Position numbers and translations under genes: made by a program
Shown here: piece after piece, positions 55,746-64,000 of the stretch
How positions within the stretch are numbered: the first letter of the stretch is position 1
How the letters are laid out: each line of letters opens with the position of its first letter
Notes under the pieces: generated by a model
The model's input: only the letters and a program-made list of their open reading frames with translations
Database searches by the model: none
Told to the model about the DNA's origin: nothing
Assembly (NCBI RefSeq): GCF_014280075.1
Contig: NZ_CP047950.1
Span: 2,108,001 to 2,172,000, forward strand
DNA length: 64,000 nt
Reading direction: 5' to 3'
From: Synechococcus sp. A15-62
GTDB lineage: Bacteria; Cyanobacteriota; Cyanobacteriia; PCC-6307; Cyanobiaceae

Positions 55746-56414
55746 TTGGGCAGGCTCGATCCCAAAACTTTAAAAAATATTGGCGTCGTGCTCACGAAGC
55801 GGCCCAGCAGTGCCGTAAGGGTTGAGGTCAGTCTTTCCGAAAATCCAAACCTAAAAGTCTTGAATCCAACAATGACCTTTACACCTGAGAACTGGAACAC
55901 ACCTCAGGAAACAAAGCTAAAAGGGTGCACATCTCCAGATGCTTCATTAACTTTCAGAGCCAAAGCCAACGCTCAAGGCGGCTTCAAGGGAACCGAACAA
56001 GACGAAGTAACCGTGCTCTTCAAGCAACAGAGAATTTGCAGTTTTGAGCCCAAAGACTCCTTATCAAGGCCGAAACACGAGCCAAGTCAGAGCAATTCAT
56101 TCAGCGAATCAAGCCTGATCAAATTCCAATCACCATTTTTTATGATTCTAAGGGCATTCCTTCATCCTTTTTTCTTCGCTCTTGGCATGGCGAAGGCACT
56201 CCACAACACCATTTCACCTCAACATCAAAGCAAAGAGGCCGGCATACAAACAGCGCAAATCGATAACGCTGAAAATAAATTCGCGACAAACACTTTTATC
56301 CATGCCGATCCTTTGAAAACCATTTCCATGCCAATCATTGAACAAGAAACATCAGTAAATAAAGGGATCAACGAGACCATTCTCTTGGGCACTGCCCTGG
56401 CGACTGATTACTGA
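55746..56414 (+). pseudogene. Orphan ORF with a surface-protein repeat fragment
   Basis: The ORF has 222 codons and is AT-rich. Residues about 12-90 match the pattern of repeats in giant bacterial surface proteins: VVLTKRPSSAVRVEVSLSEN, MTFTPENWNTPQETKLKG, and a following segment to EVTVLF. The rest (about 95-222) has no domain pattern and includes one hydrophobic stretch. With only one repeat and no secretion signal it looks like a fragment of a much larger gene, but an expressed orphan cannot be excluded. Confidence 0.5.
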
Positions 56415-56487
56415 GAGACAACGTCTTTGAAACCGTGGATGCCGAGCCAACGAGCCTTAAAAACTCTCGGGTGCCGATAATGAAGCC

Positions 56488-58419
56488 ATGAGCTTCAGCG
56501 CCGCCCCCACCGAATCCTTCGACGTGATCGTGGTTGGCGGCGGCCATGCCGGTTGTGAAGCAGCGATCACCGCCGCCCGGCTGGGCCTGAACACCGCCCT
56601 GTTCAGCCTCAATCTTGATCGCATCGCTTGGCAGCCCTGCAACCCGGCCGTCGGCGGCCCCGCCAAAAGCCAGCTCGTCCATGAAGTGGATGCCCTCGGT
56701 GGCGTGATCGGGCGGCTGGCTGATGCCACCGCCATCCAGAAGCGCATCCTCAACGCCAGCCGCGGCCCGGCGGTGTGGGCCCTGCGCGCCCAAACCGACA
56801 AACGCCTTTATTCCCGCCAGATGCTGCAGCTGCTGCAGCACACCCCAAACCTCGCCCTACGCGAAGCAATGGTGACCGGCCTGGAAACCAGCGGTGAAGG
56901 CGGCCAGCAACGCATCAGCGGCATCCGCACCTATTTCGGCAGCGTCTATGGCGCTGACGCGGTGATCCTCACCGCCGGCACTTTCCTGGGGGGCCGTATC
57001 TGGGTGGGGCATCAATCAATGGCCGCTGGCCGCGCCGGAGAGCAGGCCGCCGAAGGGCTCACCGAAGCGCTGCAGCAGCTCGGCTTCCAGACCGACCGGC
57101 TCAAAACCGGCACCCCCGCCCGGGTGGACCGGCGCAGCATCGCCCTCGATCAGCTGGAAGAGCAGCCCAGCGATGCAGCCGATCGTTTCTTCTCCTTTGA
57201 CCCAGCCGCCTGGGTGAGCGGTGAGCAGATGAGCTGCCACATCACCCGCACCACCGCAGAAACCCATCAGCTGATCCGCGACAACCTGCACCTCACTGCC
57301 ATCTACGGCGGGGTGATCGACAGCAAGGGCCCGCGCTACTGCCCCTCCATCGAAGACAAGATCGTTCGCTTCGCGGACAAGGACAGCCACCAGATCTTCC
57401 TCGAGCCGGAGGGGCGCGACACCCCGGAGATCTATGTACAGGGCTTCTCCACCGGCCTACCGGAACCGATCCAGCTGCAACTGCTGCGCAGCCTGCCGGG
57501 CCTGGAGCAAGCCGTGATGCTGCGGCCGGCATATTCCGTGGATTACGACTATCTGCCCGCCACCCAACTCAAACCCTCCCTGGAAACCAAGCGGGTGCGC
57601 GGCCTGTTCAGCGCCGGCCAGCTCAATGGCACCACGGGCTATGAGGAAGCCGCGGCCCAGGGCCTGGTGGCCGGCGTCAACGCCGCCCGGCTGATCGGCG
57701 GCCAGGAGCCGGTGCACTTCCCGCGTGAGGGCAGCTACATCGGCACGATGATCGACGATCTGGTGAGCAAAGACCTGCGCGAGCCCTACCGGGTGCTCAC
57801 CAGCCGCAGCGAATACCGCCTGATCCTCCGCGGTGACAACGCCGACCGCCGCCTCACACCATTGGGCCGTGAGCTGGGCCTGATCGACGACCGCCGCTGG
57901 CAGCTGTTCGAAGACAAGCTCCAGGCGATGGAGGGTGAAAAGCAGCGGCTGGAAAGCGTGCGGCTCAAGGTGAGCGATCCGGTGGCCCCAACGGTGGAAG
58001 AGGAAACCGGTGCAGCAATCAAAGGCTCGATCACCCTGGCCGACCTGCTGCGCCGGCCCGGTATGCACGCCGCCGATCTTGTCCGCCATGGCCTGGCCGA
58101 TGCCGATCTGCCGCTGCCCGTGCGCGAAGGCGCTGAAATCGACATCAAATACAACGGCTACCTGCAACGGCAGCAGCAACAGATCGATCAGGTGAAGCGC
58201 CAGAGCCAGCGCAAGCTGCCAGCCGATCTCAACTACGCCGGCATCGGCACGCTTTCCAATGAAGCCCGCGAAAAGCTCACGGCCATTCAACCCAGCACCC
58301 TTGGGCAAGCCAGCCGCATCCCCGGCGTCAGCAAAGCCGACATCACCGCCCTGTTGATGTGGCTGGAACTGCAGCAAAGGGAACGCCAACCCCTCGCCCC
58401 CAGCGCAGAAGCTCGATAG
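56488..58419 (+). CDS. mnmG: tRNA uridine 5-carboxymethylaminomethyl modification enzyme MnmG
   Basis: The protein has 643 residues. The FAD-binding motif [20 protein letters not shown] is at the N-terminus. [33 protein letters not shown] and [13 protein letters not shown] are family landmarks, and a helical C-terminal tRNA/MnmE-binding domain ends the protein. With MnmE it modifies U34 of several tRNAs. It lies just downstream of the AT-rich relic region and returns to core-like high GC. Confidence 0.98.
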   Translation: MSFSAAPTESFDVIVVGGGHAGCEAAITAARLGLNTALFSLNLDRIAWQPCNPAVGGPAKSQLVHEVDALGGVIGRLADATAIQKRILNASRGPAVWALRAQTDKRLYSRQMLQLLQHTPNLALREAMVTGLETSGEGGQQRISGIRTYFGSVYGADAVILTAGTFLGGRIWVGHQSMAAGRAGEQAAEGLTEALQQLGFQTDRLKTGTPARVDRRSIALDQLEEQPSDAADRFFSFDPAAWVSGEQMSCHITRTTAETHQLIRDNLHLTAIYGGVIDSKGPRYCPSIEDKIVRFADKDSHQIFLEPEGRDTPEIYVQGFSTGLPEPIQLQLLRSLPGLEQAVMLRPAYSVDYDYLPATQLKPSLETKRVRGLFSAGQLNGTTGYEEAAAQGLVAGVNAARLIGGQEPVHFPREGSYIGTMIDDLVSKDLREPYRVLTSRSEYRLILRGDNADRRLTPLGRELGLIDDRRWQLFEDKLQAMEGEKQRLESVRLKVSDPVAPTVEEETGAAIKGSITLADLLRRPGMHAADLVRHGLADADLPLPVREGAEIDIKYNGYLQRQQQQIDQVKRQSQRKLPADLNYAGIGTLSNEAREKLTAIQPSTLGQASRIPGVSKADITALLMWLELQQRERQPLAPSAEAR

Positions 58420-58443
58420 CGTTGGACTTCTGAAATCTCTGCA

Positions 58444-59121
58444 GTGCCAGCCCGGGTTCCCACCTCACGTGCCTACTGGAACCTGCGGACTGAGCAGGTG
58501 ATGGACAACGTGTTCGACCGTGGGACGGTCACCACCCCAACCCAGCCGAACGTTGTGCCGGTGGATGTGGATGTGCACGAACCAACAACCCAACCAACCG
58601 AACCAACCAAGCGCCGCTCCCCCTCCACCTGGCTGCTGCCGCTGATCAGTGGTGTCGCCGTTGCCGGCGTGATCTGCAGCGCCTGGCTGGTGAGCAGCCT
58701 TCAGCGCTCCCGCCTGGAGCTGGAACGGAAGCAAAACGCCGCCCTAATCGAGCAGTTGCGCGAGCAAGTGGCTGCACAAGAGAGCCGCGCAGAAGAGACG
58801 GCAACGCCCGAAGACGCTTCCCTGGCGATCCAAAGCCTCGAACCGCTGACCGTGCCGATCCAACAACCCTTGACGGTTGAGCCCCTGGGCAGCGATCAGG
58901 CGTTGGCGCCGATGCCACCCGTCCCCCAACTCACTGGTGTGGTGAAGGGCCCCGGTGGCTCCAGTTCCGCGATTTTTCAACTTGGGCAGGGATCGGTGTC
59001 CGCCGGCATCGGTGAAGCGATCGGCAGCAGCGGCTGGGTGCTCACGGACGTCACCGACAGCGGTGTCGTGATCAGCCGCAACGGCCAACGCCAAACCCTC
59101 TCGGTGGGAGGACTGTTCTGA
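58444..59121 (+). CDS. Hypothetical single-pass membrane protein with PilP/GspC-like tail
   Basis: The protein has 225 residues with a GTG start; an in-frame ATG at 58501 (MDNVFDRGTVTTPTQ) is an alternative. Pro/Thr-rich cytoplasmic part, transmembrane helix (about 62-82, WLLPLISGVAVAGVICSAW), coiled-coil segment (about 85-115), and C-terminal beta domain (FQLGQGSVSAGIGEAIGSSG, SGVVISRNGQRQTLSVGG) reminiscent of PilP/GspC periplasmic domains. The function is not assigned. It follows mnmG by 24 bp. Confidence 0.75.
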   Translation: MPARVPTSRAYWNLRTEQVMDNVFDRGTVTTPTQPNVVPVDVDVHEPTTQPTEPTKRRSPSTWLLPLISGVAVAGVICSAWLVSSLQRSRLELERKQNAALIEQLREQVAAQESRAEETATPEDASLAIQSLEPLTVPIQQPLTVEPLGSDQALAPMPPVPQLTGVVKGPGGSSSAIFQLGQGSVSAGIGEAIGSSGWVLTDVTDSGVVISRNGQRQTLSVGGLF

Positions 59122-59180
59122 ACCCCGCCCCCCGCCTTCACCCCTCACCGCACCAGCTCTGGCAAGCCCCCACCGATGCC

Positions 59181-59717
59181 GTGCTCTCAGCGGAGGGGCC
59201 CCGGCAACTGCCCGGCCCCTGGCGGCTGATGCTGCTGGGTGATGGCAGCCCGACCCGCCACCTGCGCCTGCTCACCGGTTCGCCCGTTGCCGTGGATCTG
59301 ATCGCCATGGAGGCGGACCAGACGGACCATCCCGGTGCACCGGAGGAGGTGAAGGAGTTGATGGCACCGCTGCTGCGCCGCCAGGTGTGGCTCACCTGCG
59401 GCGGAACCCCGCTGGCTTGGGCAGAAAGCTGGTGGAACCAAGCCGAAGCGGATTGGCACCTGCGGGACCGCAACCAGCCGATCTGGAAAAGCCTCACCGA
59501 AGGGCGTTCCGAGCTGTTCCGTGAGGTGGATGGCTTGGCACTGGTGGAGGGAGACTGGCTCGATCAGACCTTTGGCCATCGCGGCCCCTACTGGAGCCGC
59601 CATTACCGCTTCTTCCGCCAGGGCAAGGCCCTCACCGTGATTCGCGAAGTGTTCAGCCCGCAACTCGAAACCTGGCTCGGGCCCACGCTGCGCCAGGAGT
59701 TTCAACAAAATTCATGA
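59181..59717 (+). CDS. Chorismate lyase (cyanobacterial type)
   Basis: The protein has 178 residues with a GTG start; the frame is open upstream to the previous gene, so the N-terminus may be longer. It shows WRLMLLGDGSPTRHLRLLTG, VWLTCGGTPLAWAESWW and SRHYRFFRQGKALTVIREVF. The family removes pyruvate from chorismate to give 4-hydroxybenzoate, the head-group precursor for plastoquinone in cyanobacteria. This may connect with the UbiB-type kinase elsewhere in the window. Confidence 0.85.
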   Translation: MLSAEGPRQLPGPWRLMLLGDGSPTRHLRLLTGSPVAVDLIAMEADQTDHPGAPEEVKELMAPLLRRQVWLTCGGTPLAWAESWWNQAEADWHLRDRNQPIWKSLTEGRSELFREVDGLALVEGDWLDQTFGHRGPYWSRHYRFFRQGKALTVIREVFSPQLETWLGPTLRQEFQQNS

Positions 59718-59807
59718 ACAAACCTGCGAGTTTGTTGGGATTTGCTCTTGACAACTTGCCATTGGTTGTGCTCTCAGGAAGATGTGGGCACTTCGGTTCA
59801 CCGTGTC

Positions 59808-60245
59808 ATGGCTGCCACCACCTCCTGGCTCAGCCTCACCGACCTCGGTCGGATCTACGGCATTTCGGCGATTCACTGCGGCAAGACCCTCGAACATCAA
59901 GGCTGGCGTGACAGGAGGGGGCGCCCCACCCAGAGCGCCCTCAACGCCAATGCCGCCATGCAGACCGGCCCCCACGGCCAGGGTCGCACCGTTCTCTGGA
60001 ACCGCAAGGTCTGCAGCCAGCTGCTGGAACAGAAGGGCTATGAGCCAATGAGCCGCAGCCTGCAGGTGGAGCAGTGGACCCAACTGCTGGAAGCGCTGCA
60101 GGTGGGATCCCCATCGATCACCGCCACAGCTGACCAGATGGCGGAAGAGATGCCCGGAGAGCTGCTCGACGATGTGAACCACCAGCTCGCTGCACGGGGA
60201 TGCCGCTACCGGGTCAGCCCACGCTCACTGCACCCCAGCCGTTAG
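59808..60245 (+). CDS. Hypothetical protein (145 aa), winged-helix-like N-terminus
   Basis: It starts at ATG 59808 (MAATTSWLSLTDLGRIYGIS); the open frame further upstream is not protein-like. The first 40 residues (LTDLGRIYGISAIHCGKTLE) look like a helix-turn-helix, and the rest is mixed. It was not recognised by name. It is convergent with the 177-residue gene, overlapping it by 4 bp. Confidence 0.75.
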   Translation: MAATTSWLSLTDLGRIYGISAIHCGKTLEHQGWRDRRGRPTQSALNANAAMQTGPHGQGRTVLWNRKVCSQLLEQKGYEPMSRSLQVEQWTQLLEALQVGSPSITATADQMAEEMPGELLDDVNHQLAARGCRYRVSPRSLHPSR

Positions 60246-60775
60246 TCGGTCCGGCGGCGGCTGGAGCGCGGCAAAGCCCGGCGGGAACCCGCTGGATTGG
60301 GGGCGGCTTCGGGCTCCGGACGGGCTGCCGGCTGGGCCGAGCGTGACCAGCGCTGCACCCGGAAGCTGTCGTCCTCCGGCCACTCCCCAGGATCAGCGTT
60401 GAACTCCTGAGCCACAGGCGGCGTTGATGAGGGCGCTGGAGCCTGCGCTGCTGTTCCGCGGCGGCCACGGCGGGAGATGGCCTCGAGGGGGCGACGGGCG
60501 GAACGCATCGAACGCGCAGGCTCTGGCCGGCCACGGCCAGCCTCTTGCCAGGGCTCCTGCCAGTCGTCTTCCTCTTCCAGCAGCCACTCAACTTTTTCGC
60601 CGACCCAGCGGCCCACCGAATCGAGATCCAAACCGGAGCGCCGCCCTCCGGGCCGTTGTCCTGGTCGCCGACCGGACACCCCATCAACAAGCTGACGGCC
60701 GGTTTCCAAAAACTGGTCGAGACGGCGATCCCGCTGATCACGGAAACGGTCCAACCGATCGAAGCGCTCCTCCAT
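60242..60775 (-). CDS. Hypothetical Arg/Pro-rich protein (177 aa)
   Basis: It starts MEERFDRLDRFRDQRDRRLD. The first 85 residues are charged and helical, including VGRWVGEKVEWLLEEEDDWQ. The C-terminal half is basic and low-complexity (RRPLEAISRRGRRG, ending RSSRRRTD), probably disordered and possibly RNA- or DNA-binding. It follows the 31-residue membrane peptide by 9 bp in the sprT run. Confidence 0.7.
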   Translation of the reverse strand: MEERFDRLDRFRDQRDRRLDQFLETGRQLVDGVSGRRPGQRPGGRRSGLDLDSVGRWVGEKVEWLLEEEDDWQEPWQEAGRGRPEPARSMRSARRPLEAISRRGRRGTAAQAPAPSSTPPVAQEFNADPGEWPEDDSFRVQRWSRSAQPAARPEPEAAPNPAGSRRALPRSSRRRTD

Positions 60776-60784
60776 TCCCTGACG

Positions 60785-60880
60785 TTACCGACGGCGTCGA
60801 CGCAACCACTGTTCCCGCCGCAATCCCAGCAACACAATCACCACACCGCCGCACTCCAGAGACAGCCAGAACACCTCCAT
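60785..60880 (-). CDS. Small single-pass membrane peptide (31 aa)
   Basis: ATG at 60880 directly follows the TAG of the sprT gene (TAGATG). The peptide MEVFWLSLECGGVVIVLLGL is hydrophobic, followed by RREQWLRRRRR, a transmembrane helix with a positively charged end. The next gene begins 9 bp after its stop. Tight packing and the classic topology support it despite its size. Confidence 0.5.
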   Translation of the reverse strand: MEVFWLSLECGGVVIVLLGLRREQWLRRRRR

Positions 60881-61456
60881 CTAGCCCTCCGCCTCCACAT
60901 AACTGAGCACGCAGCTTGCATCCCAGCGGCCATGGAAATGCTCGACGCAACAGGCCCGGCAGGCGGCATTGCGTGTGCGCCTTCGGCAGGGGGTGCGACG
61001 GCCGCAACGGGGACAGACCGCCAGCCAGCGGGGCGGCCGGGGCGGCACCGGATAGCTGTGGCGGATGCTCACCTGAAACCTGCTCTGGGTTGCATTAATG
61101 GCGGCCATCCGGTCCCGGAACAGCGGACCATGGCTTTCGCGGCGACGCTGCACCAGATCCACCCAAGCGTGGATCATCTCGTGGCAAAGCGTGCTTTCCG
61201 TGGCGATCTGGGGCAACGGCTCGAGCACCGGCCGCGACAACACAATTTCGCTGCCGCGGCCCTCACCAACCCCGGGGCCACGGCGGTAGAACCCCGCCGT
61301 GCGGCTCATCCGCCCATCGCTCCAGCGCACCGCCGTCAGCGGCTGGCCCCCATCCACCAGCGCACCGCCGAAATGCTCCCGGTTGAGGCGGTGAAACAAC
61401 GGCAGCAGCGGCTGCAAAGGCACAGAACGGGGGGAGGAGATCCGAATCAGCGCCAT
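60881..61456 (-). CDS. SprT-like zinc metalloprotease
   Basis: The protein has 191 residues. The zinc-binding HExxH motif is TLCHEMIHAWVDL (near residue 93), with the preceding helix and strand pattern of SprT (FHRLNREHFGG, SEIVLSRPVLE). Four or more cysteines near the C-terminus (CPRCGRRTPCRRRTR, ACRACC) form a zinc-ribbon-like element. Bacterial function is uncertain; eukaryotic SPRTN repairs DNA-protein crosslinks. It heads a minus-strand run with the 31-residue peptide and the Arg/Pro-rich protein. Confidence 0.92.
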   Translation of the reverse strand: MALIRISSPRSVPLQPLLPLFHRLNREHFGGALVDGGQPLTAVRWSDGRMSRTAGFYRRGPGVGEGRGSEIVLSRPVLEPLPQIATESTLCHEMIHAWVDLVQRRRESHGPLFRDRMAAINATQSRFQVSIRHSYPVPPRPPRWLAVCPRCGRRTPCRRRTRNAACRACCVEHFHGRWDASCVLSYVEAEG

Positions 61457-61500
61457 CTTGCCGTGGTCAGTCAGACTCGGCCCTGCTTTGAGAGCTGGAG

Positions 61501-64000
<2,500 letters not shown>

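Overview
The window comes from a marine picocyanobacterium, most likely Synechococcus or close Cyanobium. The basis is a high-GC, tightly packed genome that carries cyanobacterial Flv1/Flv3 flavodiiron proteins, SpeA arginine decarboxylase, an MEKHLA-domain protein, a chorismate lyase of the cyanobacterial type and many four-base gene overlaps. No rRNA, tRNA, CRISPR array or complete insertion sequence was recognised.

Layout. Positions 1-6.3 kb, minus strand: a clpB-like gene, then the secE-nusG-rplK-rplA-rplJ-rplL translation/transcription cluster, with a strongly folded RNA leader in front of rplJ. 6.3-10.8 kb: glyoxalase I, enolase, an ABC1/UbiB kinase and two small cyanobacterial genes. 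10.8-13.7 kb: AT-rich, with a translationally coupled pair of surface-type genes (one GSCFA). 13.71-21.18 kb: an integrated mobile element of about 7.5 kb, bounded by copies of the last codons of argJ. It encodes a serine recombinase, a secreted cysteine-containing protein, a HUH-type Rep-like protein, a large acyltransferase/SGNH protein as probable cargo, a second copy of the rep 3' end followed by three overlapping micro-ORFs, and a tyrosine integrase next to argJ. Integrase arm-type repeats can be seen at both ends.

21.2-33 kb: argJ, coaE, a prolyl-4-hydroxylase-like oxygenase, gatB, thiO, ndk, speA, a cyclic-nucleotide-binding/methylglyoxal synthase gene split by a -1 frame change at a slippery heptamer, and alaS. 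33-38.6 kb: a membrane protein, a SNF2 helicase, a SWIM zinc-finger protein, an MEKHLA protein and Hsp20. 38.6-46.2 kb: an Nramp-clan transporter and an oxygen/oxidative-stress block (flv3, flv1, rubrerythrin, FMN reductase). A possible glycosyltransferase lies antisense between the two flv genes, and a perfect palindromic operator lies before rubrerythrin.

46.2-52.5 kb: two small conserved-looking proteins, gcvP, gcvH, a Met-gamma-lyase-family enzyme and an acyl-lipid desaturase. 52.6-64 kb: rplI, dnaB, a C-terminally overwritten AraC-type regulator followed by debris of giant surface-protein genes, mnmG, small cyanobacterial proteins, chorismate lyase, sprT, ligA and the first codons of one more gene.

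Most of the window is core metabolism and information processing. The accessory content lies in 10.8-21.2 kb and 55.4-56.45 kb. The strongest candidate for something undescribed is the argJ-targeting element with its HUH Rep, duplicated rep tail and micro-ORF cassette.
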